A DNA stretch of 60,000 bases from Symsagittifera roscoffensis (lineage: Eukaryota > Xenacoelomorpha > Acoela > Convolutidae), in the NCBI RefSeq assembly GCF_963678635.1, contig NC_087070.1:13366539-13426538 (forward strand), written 5' to 3'. Below are positions 1-10,960 of the stretch, piece after piece. The stretch's first letter is position 1; each line of letters starts with the position of its first letter. The notes beneath the pieces were generated by a model. The model was not told where the DNA came from. It did not search any database and worked only from the letters and a program-made list of their open reading frames with translations. Made by a program: the position numbers and the translations under genes.

Positions 1-2885
1 TACAATTCAGTTTTATATATATTTATATGCGGGCTTCACTGGCTCGACAGGTTAAGTTTTCAGTTGTTCATTACAACTCAGTTTTTTATATATATTTAAA
101 TGCGCGCTTCACTGGCTCGACAAGTTAAGTTTTCAATTGTTCAATACAGTTCAGTTTTTTATATATATATATATTTAATTGCGGGCTTCGCTGGCTCGAC
201 AGGTTAACTTTTCAATTGTTCAATACAATTCAGTTTTTTATATATATTTAAATGGGGGCTTCACTGGCTCGACAGGTAAAGTTTTCAATTGTTCAATACA
301 GTTCAGTTTTTTCTATATATTTAAAAGCGGGATTCACTGGCTCGACAGCTTAAGTTTTCAATTGTTCAATACATTTCAGTTTTATATATATTTATATGCG
401 GGCTTCACTGGCTCGACAGGTTAAGTTTTCAGTTGTTCATTACAACTCAGTTTTTTATATATATTTAAATGCGCGCTTCACTGGCTCGACAAGTTAAGTT
501 TTCAATTGTTCAATACAGTTCAGTTTTTTATATATATATATATTTAATTGCGGGCTTCGCTGGCTCGACAGGTTAACTTTTCAATTGTTCAATACAATTC
601 AGTTTTTTATATATATTTAAATGGGGGCTTCACTGGCTCGACAGGTAAAGTTTTCAATTGTTCAATACAGTTCAGTTTTTTCTATATATTTAAAAGCGGG
701 ATTCACTGGCTCGACAGCTTAAGTTTTCAATTGTTCAATACATTTCAGTTTTATATATATTTATATGCGGGCTTCACTGGCTCGACAGGTTAAGTTTTCA
801 GTTGTTCATTACAATTCAGTTTTTTATATATATTTAAATGCGGGCTTCACTGGCTCGACAGGTTAAGTTTTCAATTGTTCAATACAATTCAGTTTTGTAT
901 ATATTTTTAAATGCGGGCTTTACTGGCTCGACAGGTTAAGTTTTCAATTGTTCAATACATTTCAGTTTTATATATATTTATATGCGGGCTTCACTGGCTC
1001 GACAGGTTAAGTTTTCAGTTGTTCATTACAACTCAGTTTTTTATATATATTTAAATGCGCGCTTCACTGGCTCGACAAGTTAAGTTTTCAATTGTTCAAT
1101 ACAGTTCAGTTTTTTAAATATATATTTAATTGCGGGCTTCGCTGGCTCGACAGGTTAACTTTTCAATTGTTCAATACAATTCAGTTTTTTTATATATATT
1201 TAAATGGGGGCTTCACTGGCTCGACAGGTAAAGTTTTCAATTGTCCAATACAGTTCAGTTTTTTCTATATATTCAAATGCGGGATTCACTGGCTCGACAG
1301 CTTAAGTTTTCAATTGTTCAATACATTTCAGTTTTATATATATTTATATGCGGGCTTCACTGGCTCGACAGGTTAAGTTTTCAGTTGTTCATTACAACTC
1401 AGTTTTTTATATATATTTAAATGCGGGCTTCACTGGCTCGACAGGTTAAGTTTTCAATTGTTCAATACAGTTCAGTTTTTTATATATATATATATTTAAT
1501 TGCGGGCTTCGCTGGCTCGACAGGTTAACTTTTCAATTGTTCAATACGATTCAGTTTTTTATATATATTTAAATGGGGGCTTCACTGGCTCGACAGGTTA
1601 AGTTTTCAATTGTTCAATACAGTTCAGTTTTTTCTATATATTTAAATGCGGGATTCACTGGCTCGACAGCTTAAGTTTTCAATTGTTCAATACATTTCAG
1701 TTTTATATATATTTATATGCGGGCTTCACTGGCTCGACAGGTTAAGTTTTCAGTTGTTCATTACAACTCAGTTTTTTATATATATTTAAATGCGCGCTTC
1801 ACTGGCTCGACAAGTTAAGTTTTCAATTGTTCAATACAGTTCAGTTTTTTATATATATATATTTAATTGCGGGCTTCGCTGGCTCGACAGGTTAACTTTT
1901 CAATTGTTCAATACAATTCAGTTTTTTATATATATTTAAATGGGGGCTTCACTGGCTCGACAGGTAAAGTTTTCAATTGTTCAATACAGTTCAGTTTTTT
2001 CTATATATTTAAAAGCGGGATTCACTGGCTCGACAGCTTAAGTTTTCAATTGTTCAATACATTTCAGTTTTATATATATTTATATGCGGGCTTCACTGGC
2101 TCGACAGGTTAAGTTTTCAGTTGTTCATTACAACTCAGTTTTTTATATATATTTAAATGCGGGCTTCACTGGCTCGACAGGTTAAGTTTTCAATTGTTCA
2201 ATACAGTTCAGTTTTTTATATATATATTTAATTGCGGGCTTCGCTGGCTCGACAGGTTAACTTTTCAATTGTTCAATACGATTCAGTTTTTTATATATAT
2301 TTAAATGGGGGCTTCACTGGTTCGACAGGTTAAGTTTTCAATTGTTCAATACAGTTCAGTTTTTTCTATACATTTAAATGCGGGATTCACTGGCTCGACA
2401 GCTTAAGTTTTCAATTGTTCAATACAATTCAGTTTCTTATATATATATTTAAATGCGGTCTTCACTAGCTCGACAGGTTAAGTTTTCAATTGTTCAATAC
2501 AATTCAGTTTTTTTATATATTTAAATGCGGGCTTCACTGGCTCGACAGGTTAAGTTTTCAATTGTTCAATACAATTCAGTTTTTTATATATATTTCAATG
2601 CGGGCTTCACTGGCTCGAGACGTTAAGTTTTCAATTGTTCAATACAATTCAGTTTTTTATATATATTTAAATGCGGGCTTCACTGGCTCGACAGGTTAAG
2701 TTTTCAATTGTTCGATACAATTCAGTTTATTATAAATATTTAAATGCGGTCTTCACTAGCTCGACAGGTTAAGTTTTCAATTGTTCAATACAATTCAGTT
2801 TTTTTATATATTCAAATGCGGGCTTCACTGGCTCGACAGGTTAAGTTTTCAATTGTTCAATACAATTCTATTTTTCTATATATTT
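1..2885. repeat. 74 bp satellite array with 369 bp higher-order repeat
   Basis: About 39 tandem units of 71-79 bp, each carrying a GC-richer core (GGGCTTCACTGGCTCGACAG) and an AT-rich tail ending in a TATATATATTTAAAT-like stretch. At the left end five units of 73, 79, 73, 73 and 71 bp make a 369 bp block that repeats almost exactly (1-369 and 370-738); related blocks recur near 960-1330 and 1690-2060. Units right of about 2400 are more diverged, and the last unit decays near 2885. The array already runs at base 1, so it extends left of the window. Some frames stay open for 80-95 codons, but only because the unit lacks stops there; I treat it as non-coding satellite DNA. Confidence 0.95.
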
Positions 2886-3937
2886 TGTTCAATGATATTT
2901 TTTCAATTGTCAATTGTCTGCTGTCTATTTTTAAGTGGCAGAACGAAGTGAAAGCACATTCGGATTTTGCTTTTTTTCCTGTTCAAGAAAAAGTCACAAA
3001 GTTTGGTCAAGCTCCATTCTGATTCTTGTTGCTTGAAATCTGTTTCCTTTCAGAAACAAAATTCAAAAAAAATTGACCCAAAGAAAAGGTAATCACTCTC
3101 TCCATTTTTAAAAATCCAAATGTCGATGAAATAAACTTGCATAACAATGATTTTAATGTTGAGTTTGAATTTTACTTTTAAGGTTTCGCAGCGAAGAAGA
3201 AAAACTAATTTTCACCCAATTTGCTAAATTGAAATTTAGTTTGAAGGTTTTGCATCGCAGAAGACAAATTGTTTTTTCACCCGGTTCTTATCCCAGGTTC
3301 AATCTGAAAGGATTTGTAAAATAAAAGAGCTACAATGTGACGTATTTTAGAAAGTGTAATATTTTAAGCTTCCATGAGCTCATTGACACTTTTCCATCTT
3401 TCTGTTGGCTATGTATTAGCGTTCTTATATGTGTGATGCGGTTTAGCTTTTAGGAAATTGTTGAATGAAAACCTTTCATTTAGTTTAGGTATTTTTCACA
3501 CTGAAATGTTTTTTTTCGAGTTCGTCTTTTCAAACATTTTCTCGCAAAAACAATTAAACTCCCAAAAAAAACTTCTGTACAATTGAATGCTTTGTTACGT
3601 CCAAGTTTTTGTTAAATGGTAGGCAAACTATGCGCTCCTATAAAAAATGCAACTGCTGAAAAATTGCGAAACAAGTAGTTTCAGAAGGATTTTACCAATA
3701 GTCTTTGTCCAAGTTTTTTTTTCTACTCGTTGCTTAAACAGACGCATTCTTTTTTTCTAGTTCTTCAGATTGCAAAAATTTAGATGGCTAGAACTTTCAA
3801 ACAATTGCGTAATACGTTTGAACTTTGTTTTTACTCAAAGATTTTGATTTGTATATAGTAAAAATGACTTTTTTTCGCTATCAACTAAAAATTTTTTCTC
3901 AAAAAAAACTTTTGGAAAGTTTTACTTTTCTAAAAAT
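2886..3937. other. AT-rich intergenic DNA, no gene seen
   Basis: Rich in A and T homopolymer runs, with no open frame of convincing composition and no recognisable RNA gene. Short stretches near 3660-3720 faintly resemble the foldback family that follows, but too weakly to annotate. Confidence 0.6.
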
Positions 3938-4202
3938 TTGTTGGGTTGTATGAGAGATTTTTTATATAAATAACTCAGTAGTTTCAGCGTAATTCTTAAT
4001 TGACTAAAAAAACCAAAATGACCTAATTTTAAGTGTAAAATTTTGCTCAAAATTTCGCGAAAAACTAAACCATAATAATTCTGGTTAAGTTCTAAGCAAA
4101 TTTTGTTCTCTTTCTTTTTTGTCTGATCCTAACTGAATCTTAGAAAAAGACGTTTCAAGTTTTCAATATTGTTCGTTGTGTCCTTTTAATTTACATCAGC
4201 AC
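3938..4202 (+). repeat. Diverged copy of the foldback repeat family
   Basis: Aligns by eye, in the same orientation, with the right arm of the inverted repeat at 4953-5223. Shared blocks occur in the same order: GTTTCAGCGTAATTCTT, a CAAAATGACC block, a TTCTAAGCAAATTTTGTTCTCTTT-like block (cut here to its first bases, TTCTAAGCAA), and a TGTCC motif followed by ACATCAGCA-like sequence. It lies in inverted orientation to the arm at 4540-4835, so these two could also pair. No coding capacity is evident. Confidence 0.7.
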
Positions 4203-4539
4203 TGTATTTTCTTTCAATTGTGCTTCAGATTCAGCCTGACTAGTATTGTAAAAATTGGCATGAAGTTTTTCATTAGACTTAAATTAGGTAGGCTGTTGAT
4301 TTAAAAAAATTGTCGGGTTTTTTCATTTTTGACAAGGATACATTTATATATCTAAGTTATTTTGTGCTTTTCATGACGCAAAGATAATTGCAAACAAATA
4401 AAATAATTCCTATCATTCTTGAAAAGAAATCAAAACGGAACATCAAAAACGTAAAAACTTAAACGCGATATGCTCAGCAACCGGCATTTTTTGTATTTTT
4501 ATACACTGAGATAGGTTTTTTATGCACGGTGCTGGTTAA

Positions 4540-5223
4540 ATTTATCCGGACAAAACTAACAAAACTTGAATTATCAATCGCAATTTTCTCAATTTGGGTT
4601 AAAATAAAAACAAAAAGTAAAGAGATCAATAGATGCTTAGATTTTCATCAGAATTACAATGATGCAATTGTTTCTCCAAAACTCTCAACGAAAAATTTAC
4701 CCCAAAAATGGGTCGTTTTGGTTTTTTTTTCAATTAATCAAGAATTACGCTGAAACTTCTTTGTTAATTGATGATCAATATATATCACACGAAGCCTTGT
4801 ACACAGCCGAACAAAGTTCCAGAAAAATTAAATTTCAAAAGAACCTGTATAAGAGAAAATGTTTTTGCTTGACTGTCAAGAGATGTAATTTTATTATATA
4901 AAACCCAAAATCTTTGCTTAAAAACAAATTTTGAACAACTAACTTTGATTTTTGGAGCTTTAACTTTTTTGGAACTTTGTTGGTCAGTGTAGGAGATTTC
5001 TTGTGATTTATTTTCATCATCAATTAACACAGAAGTTTCAGCGTAATTCTTGGATAGTTGAAAAAAGTCAAAATGACCCATTTTTGAGGTAAAATTTTTG
5101 TTCAAAACTTTAATTCTAATGAAATTCTAAGCAACTTTTGTTCTTTTTACTTTTCGTCTTATCTTAACCCAATTTGAGACAAACGTGTTTGAACAGTCAA
5201 GTTTGTTCATTTTGTCCGGATAG
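4540..5223. repeat. Imperfect long inverted repeat (foldback element)
   Basis: Left arm about 4540-4835, right arm about 4953-5223, separated by about 117 bp. The reverse complement of the right arm matches the left arm through many blocks: TATCCGGACAAAA at the outer ends, TCAATTTGGGTTAA against TCAAATTGGGTTAA, AAAAATGGGTC, AAGAATTACGCTGAAACTTC, GTTAATTGATGAT and ACAAAGTTCC at the inner ends. Translations of opposite strands look alike for this reason, so the small open frames here are products of the repeat and not genes. The structure fits a foldback or MITE-type non-autonomous element, or an old inverted duplication. No clear target-site duplication was found. Confidence 0.8.
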
Positions 5224-5556
5224 TCTAAATCAGCATAGTAGTTTCTTCGCAGCTAGTTTTTATTCTATCCCATAAGCGTATCAAAGTCGACAAAAATTGA
5301 GTTATTCCATTTTTTTTATTTTGCAAACTGAATTGTGATGTGAACACTCTTTGTTTCCTCCTCAGCAACAACCTATTGTTCCATCAGGTATTTGTTTTTG
5401 TTATTAAATTCGCAGCCAATCGATTCAATTTTTTCCAAAATATATTCTCCGCCACCTAATTTTACTATTTCCAATAACGCATGATGATATTTTTGTATTT
5501 ATATCTTATGGGTCTAAACTGCCAATACCAGGGTGGTTGAAACTGACCATAAATAA
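5224..5556. other. 3' flank of the ABCG gene, nothing specific seen
   Basis: AT-rich sequence immediately downstream of the ABCG stop codon. I saw no canonical AATAAA on the minus strand within the first 150 bases after the stop; the nearest (TTTATT on the plus strand) is near 5317. The position of the 3' end is therefore open. Confidence 0.5.
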
Positions 5557-8431
5557 TCACTGTTTTCCAGTGTGGAAGAAGAAAATAAGGACGAAGAATA
5601 TGAACTGATGGGCGAAAATAAATGCGAGGAAAAGGAGGGCGTAATCCTCGAGCACGACATCGTCCATCTCGTAGCCAATGAGCACTTGGGTTCCATTCGG
5701 CTCTCGGCTGAAGTGGTTGAACATGAGACTCTCGTAACCATACTTGGTGTATCCGATCTTGTTGAATATCTGGAAGAAGAGGGGCATTTCACTGTAGGGA
5801 ACCAGGAAGCCCTGAGACAGCGACATCAACCCATTGTAGTTGGCACATACTACAATGGCCACTACGTAATCAGTTGTAATAGCACTCACTATGTTTATAA
5901 CTGACTCGGCGATTATTAGATCCAGAAAGATGATGCACAAGTACCATTTGTACCCGTTAAGCCCCACCATTAGATACGTTATACCTGTAGCTTCAACCGC
6001 GAACACCCCTATTGGAGGAATGACGCTAATGAAGTTTCCGATCACAAAGGGGAGAACGTCTATCAACCCGTTTGACCTTTCGCGCACAAATACAGGTCGT
6101 TGGGTGATGAAATAGGGCAGAGCGCCGAAGGACAGAAAAATAAAGAAAGTCTGAACAAAGAAGAGTAATGCTGCAATTGAGTCATCGGCAGTTGGCGCGT
6201 CTTCGTCAAAGTCGAAAAACAGACCTCCAATCGTGACCGAAACCAGAAAGTACATAATAACCCGGACCCAGATAATTGCTGGATTTAGCAGTGAATTGAT
6301 TGTTAGGCGTTTCGCCAGGTAGTAACACTGGGCGAACCAGTTTGCTTTGTACTTAATGAACCCCTTAGTAGGGTTGCCGCTCTGGTTTTCCTTCGCTTTC
6401 TGGACGAGTCGTTTGACGTCATCGTTCTTGGAGCTCAACTCGTACGCTTCAGCCAGTGCATTTATGTCTCCGTGGCCGTCGAAGTCGGTGTTGACGATTG
6501 TGAGGAAGTAGTCTGCGGGGTTGGAGTAGGCCGGACACTGGAAGCCTTGCTGGGTGAAGAAGTCGATGGACTCGGAGGCCTTGCCGTAGTAGATGGTCTT
6601 TCCGGCTGTGAGAAGCAGAAGGGAGTCGAACATGGCGAACACTTCAGAGGAGGGCTGGTGTATGCTGTAGATAACTGTCTTGTCTGCAAAACCAAATTGA
6701 TCATCCAAGTTGACATTCAAAATGGAAAACAAAAATTGAGAAAACTGATTGAAAAATTAATAGTTCAGTTTATTTCAATCACGTACGTTAACGACTAGAC
6801 CTTACCACTGAATCAAGTTCTCAATTACCAAAAAAATTGTGTGGCTTTGAATGTATAAAAATACCCGGACATAAAAATCACGGCCTTGAGTCGCAAAAAA
6901 AACGAGCTGCGCTCAACAAAATAGCTCAATGTGGGGAAATAAGAAAAATGGACTATGCTTAGACAGGCTCCATAGCCTTTCATAGATCCTTTGCGAATCG
7001 CGGAAACGACAATTATTTTTATTTTTGTTCACTGAGCCGCAATGACTTTAAAAAAGTAGGTTCTTGCGTGAAAGTCTTGGAATTTTTGTTTCTGTATGAC
7101 AAGCTTGTCAGTCTTTGTGCTTTAAGTGTTATCAGAAGTATATTTTTGACCAAGTTTGAAATAAGTTTAGTTTTTTTTAATTTTGTATATCAGAGCATCT
7201 TGAGTCCAAAACATGAAATAACAAGGTTTCAATCAAAAACCCTGAGGCCTTTGGTAAAGCATAGTGGTAAGGCGTTAACTATGAGAACGTCAGATCGAGT
7301 GTTCGATCCCCTGCCATGGAAATGATAGTGTATGAGGAGGACGAGCTCTCACTTGACCTCTAGCTTCAGATCTAACACAACTGGACCAGTTTCGGTTGCA
7401 ATAGTTGTACCAAGCAACAGCTGACAGTTCTATACGCAAAAAAAAACGACTTTAAGCCGCAAAAAAAGCTTCGCTCAACTTCAACTCACTCTAGATTGTG
7501 AGCAAATGAGAAAAACAGACTTTTCTTAGACAGGCTGGATAGCCTTTGATAGAGCCTTCGCTTATCGCAGAGAACACATTCAATATTAAGTTTGCAAGTA
7601 TGCTTACGTTGGCTAGCCAGATCCTTGATAGCTTGCATGACGTTGATAGTAGCCGAGCTATCCAGTCCACTAGTAGGCTCATCCAGCATAATAATGCAGG
7701 GGTCCGTAATCAAGGACAGCGCCATGCTCAACCGCTTCGCCTGTCCCCCAGAAATGCCCTTGAACAACATGCCCCCCACTCGGGTGTCTTCACACGACCG
7801 AAGCCCCATGATGTCTATGATCTCGTCCACTCGCTCTCGTTTCTCACTCTTCGGAACCGAACTAGGAAGCGCCAAGTCTGCTGTGAACTCGATTGTTTCT
7901 CGCACTGTGAACACGTCCATCAGTGCGTTTTCCTGGGCCACGTACGAGGCTTTGAAGCGGAAGTCCTGAAAATTAGCATTGCTATCAGATTTTGAAATAT
8001 GTCGATTAAAACATCTATGCTCTAATCTAAAACCAGTTGCAGAAAATTCTTTTCCTTTTTGAAAAGAAGAGGTTTCAAAATTTCAATTATCGACGCTTTG
8101 CACACAAGCTTGTTACCTTAGTTCTGGGCGACCCATCGACTAAAATCTCTCCTTCAATCACCCCTGAGGACACTCGGTCGGCTAACAAGTTCATCAGAGT
8201 CGTCTTCCCACACCCCGAGGGGCCCATAATGGCCAACATGCCCCCTGGTTCCACGTGGCCATTTAGCCCGTCCAGAAGGGTCTTGTAGCCCCCCTTTGCC
8301 TTCACTTTGTAGGTGAGGTTGAGCCATGACAGAGAGAACTTCCAGCCGCCGCTGCTGGTGCGTGCCTTCCGTAGAGCACCGCCGCCAGGTAGGGATTGGT
8401 CAGGGTTCTTGAAAGTCTTGTAGTCAGTCAT
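5557..8431 (-). CDS. ABCG (White/WBC-type) half transporter, three exons
   Basis: The joined exons encode a 599-residue protein with the ABCG order: ATP-binding domain first, then membrane domain. Exons on the minus strand are 8431-8117 (315 nt), 7965-7608 (358 nt) and 6683-5557 (1127 nt including TGA). Splice sites are AAG|GTAAC ... TTTCAG|GAC and AAC|GTAAG ... TTGCAG|ACA; the phases join cleanly (codon 225 is split as C+AC, His). Visible motifs: Walker A GPSGCGKT (70-77), signature ISGGQ (176-180), Walker B IIMLDE (196-201), H-loop SIHQPSS (His233), NPADYF (279-284), and about six hydrophobic segments from about 358 to the C-terminus, with RPVFVRER (420-427) after the second. Family members dimerise and move lipids, sterols, pigments or xenobiotics across membranes; the substrate cannot be told. 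Length is normal and all ATPase motifs are present. The start is the first Met of exon 1; an upstream non-coding exon is possible. Confidence 0.93.
6892..7008. repeat. Intronic repeat, copy A
   Basis: Lies in intron 2 of the ABCG gene and matches 7456-7574 in direct orientation. Shared blocks include GCGCTCAAC / TTCGCTCAAC, TTAGACAGGCT and ATAGCCTTT, followed by CGnnTCGC. Divergence is moderate. It may be an old short interspersed element or an intron-internal duplication. Confidence 0.65.
7245..7315 (+). repeat. tRNA-like sequence, possible SINE head or tRNA relic
   Basis: Inside ABCG intron 2, on the opposite strand. A stretch resembling an A box (AAGCATAGTGG followed by TAAGGCG) is followed about 35 bases later by a good B box (GTTCGATCCCC). 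The T-stem and acceptor stem do not pair well, so this is not a functional tRNA gene. A tRNA-derived SINE or tRNA pseudogene is the likely origin. Confidence 0.35.
7456..7574. repeat. Intronic repeat, copy B
   Basis: Second copy of the element at 6892-7008, ending about 33 bp from the exon 2 donor site of the ABCG gene. The best-conserved part is TTAGACAGGCTGGATAGCCT and the following 25 bases. Confidence 0.65.
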
Positions 8432-9442
8432 CGAAAAGGTTAAGAAAAGGAACTCTTCTAAATCGTTTTTGTTTCAGTTGAAAACGAAACTATTTAAATT
8501 AAAATTTATGACTGTCGTTTGTATTAAAATAACATTGGGGTATTCTTGGTTACAAGGAGTTACAAGACGAGGATGAGTTTCCACTGGCGACTTCTTCTGA
8601 ACCCAATTTTGTCTAATTTCGTGTTCTGAATGTTTTTATATATGTTAAGGTTCGACAAAAAAAACTATCTAAACGGGAAATAATTTGGCGTTCAATGTTT
8701 GCCGAAAAGTCTCCGATTTTCCATCCACTGATTTCGGAAGCATATGTTGAACTGCTTCACGCGTTTGTGCTTCTTAGTTGGTCTTTCTAACATGTGTTAC
8801 TTGTTTATTAACGTATCTTGTCTTTCTAAAAAGAGAATTCTGTATTTATTTCGTCAATACTTTTGCAAATCACTCAAGAGGATCGAAATAAAATTTTAGG
8901 CCACTCAATGTATTTTTTTTCAAAGCTCAATGGTATTCTCAAATTTGCATGTTCCTTGTGAACCTACGAAACTTCCTAAAACAGCTGTACTACATTTCAT
9001 GAAACAGCAAGGGTTTGTTGTGCTGGCGAATATATTTTCACCAGAAATCTGGCGCTTCACGGATTCATCTGTGAAAGGTTGTGATTAGAGTATGCGCAGG
9101 TTGTGGTGAATTCAGTGTCGGAGGAGGAGGAGGCGCTCTTTTATTACTAATCAAATGATACCCATTCCTGAGAAGATTGAATTTTATTTGGATACGTTGA
9201 CATTTTGGCGCAATTCTAGCGCTATCCAATTTAGGAAGATGAAGTTTTCAAAAAGTTCAGATTTTTTTCTAGAGCTTGAGAGAGCTCTCAAAACCAACAT
9301 GGTAAAAGCAGAACTAAAAAAAGTCGACAGGTAGTTCAACTCTTGAATAAACGAGAGAAAAATTACAGTACTCCTCGGCCGAATGGCTCCACCAAATTCA
9401 AAAATGTATGCAAGTTTTTAACTTCTGTCATTTTTTCCTTTT

Positions 9443-9460
9443 GAGAGAGAGAGAGAGGGG
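9443..9460 (+). repeat. GA microsatellite
   Basis: Seven GA dinucleotides followed by a short G run. No other feature is attached to it. Confidence 0.9.
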
Positions 9461-9751
9461 ACACTTTATTGTTTCAATATACTTATGCAGTTGCAGAACT
9501 GATTGTATAAGAATCTAGTGTACAATATTACGCAATGGTTATATAACATAACAAGAAAAAACATGTTGCCTTGTAGCAATAATTTTTATTTCATATAAAA
9601 GCACCAGAGAGTGCAAGGATTTTTATATGGTTACACTTGCACAAGTAAGGGTCTTGTAATCGGGAATTTGACTTTTTTCCAGTTAACAACTTTTCCTACA
9701 ATTTTTTAACTGGCTTTAATTTTGATTCTTAACTGTTTGACGTTTACTTCG

Positions 9752-9808
9752 CCCTTGGCCTAGAGGTAACGCCGTGGCCTTTATAATCTAAGGGTCGGTG
9801 GGCTTTTT
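9752..9808 (+). repeat. Degenerate tRNA-like segment
   Basis: TTGGCCTAGAGGTAACGC fits a tRNA A box and D-arm well. An anticodon-arm-like stretch follows, but the B-box position (GGTCGGTGGG) is degraded. It may share origin with the tRNA-like sequence at 7245-7315. Weak evidence. Confidence 0.3.
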
Positions 9809-10429
9809 CAGTGTGTATGCAATTGAAAAAAAAATTCCGGTAAAAGCTGATTTGACAAACTTTCGTTCATCTGCTCAAGTTTTATCGGCTTAGTCGCTGC
9901 ATCACGGATTTTTTGTTTCATTGTAGTTTCAGGTGGGACTTGAAATTTTTAAAGTTTTTTATAAAATACATTTTTTGCGACTCAACTGGTGTCTGCTAAA
10001 AGTTTGTTCTCTTTGTTTTAGCTTCGTAAGTTTTGTTCCGTTGATTCGTATGTTTTGCTTGGCATGTTTTCTCAGAAAACCTAGTTGATGAAATAGTTAT
10101 GATAAAAATGTATGAGGCTGGGGTTTTTTATTATATATATAGACCTTTTGGAAAACATTTTTTTTTGCAGAAAATTTAGTTTCGAAAAACGACTATCAGT
10201 GGAAAATCTCTGGGCGCCTGCATTCTCCCCTAGTCTTTTTAAACTTTACCCCTCTGTCTACTGTCTTCAAAAATGTCTGTGAAGGAAAGTGTTCCCCAAA
10301 TTTTAAATTTTTTTCGATTTTTATAAAACTGTCTTCTCAAATCTAAGCATGTGCGTTTAATGGAGATAACAAGTAGTAGGAAGATCCGCTACATGAGCGG
10401 CTGCTTGAAAATTTCTGACACAAAGCGTT

Positions 10430-10960
10430 ATCACCCTCGGAAAGGTCAAATTTTTTGACCATTTCTTGAAAACTATTCATTCATATTTTAGGTTTTGCGT
10501 TCAAGCCAAAGAACATGTTGTGAAAGTTTTTTTTGCATATGAAAAATTATGGCCCTCGGAAAAGGCAAAAATTTGATTTGTTGATCGTTTTTCGAAGTTT
10601 TTGCTTTTTATCGAGAACTGCCTTCCAAAATCTGTGTTTCTTCGCTCAATCGAAATTATAGGCTGCGTTAATTGTTTCTCCTTAAGCAGCTCTGCCCAAA
10701 AAATTTTCACTTAGAACTATGATTCTCTGAAAAGTCAAACTTTTGATTTGTTGACTGTTTTTTGAAACTCAGGTTAAGTTATCAATCGAAAAACCGGGTT
10801 TTGAAATTTATTTTCTGCCAAAGTGGCCTCATACTTTTGCAGAAAAAAAACTGCGGTTTTCGAAAAGCGAAGATTTTGATTTTTTGACCGTTTTGTAGGA
10901 GCCATGAGATTAAGGATTCAATCGAAAGAGCCGGTTGCGAAAAACTTTTCTACAAAAACT
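10430..10960. repeat. Degenerate tandem repeat, four units
   Basis: Four diverged units start near 10438, 10557, 10728 and 10860. Each begins with a GAAAAGGCAAA-like block, then TTTGATTTGTTGACCGTTTT with variations, and a downstream ATCGA-containing part. Spacings are 119, 171 and 132 bp, so internal indels are present. It looks like an old decayed satellite. An open frame of 69 codons across it is accidental. Confidence 0.55.

Larger units (their letters stand above)
8432..10429. other. AT-rich upstream and intergenic DNA
   Basis: This is the 5' flank of the ABCG gene (its promoter should lie at its left end, but I see no clear TATA box), followed by gene-free sequence. It contains a short GA microsatellite and a degenerate tRNA-like segment, annotated separately. 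No open frame of convincing quality. Confidence 0.55.

Noticed and set aside
179-2112. Repeated open frames of 81-94 codons in the 74 bp array
   Set aside because: The peptides repeat only because the DNA repeats; unit lengths vary (71-79 bp), so the frame is not maintained across the array.
4529-5105. Similar small proteins on opposite strands
   Set aside because: The likeness reflects the inverted DNA repeat; composition is AT-driven.
7245-7315. Functional tRNA gene
   Set aside because: Only A- and B-box-like parts are present; the stems do not pair.
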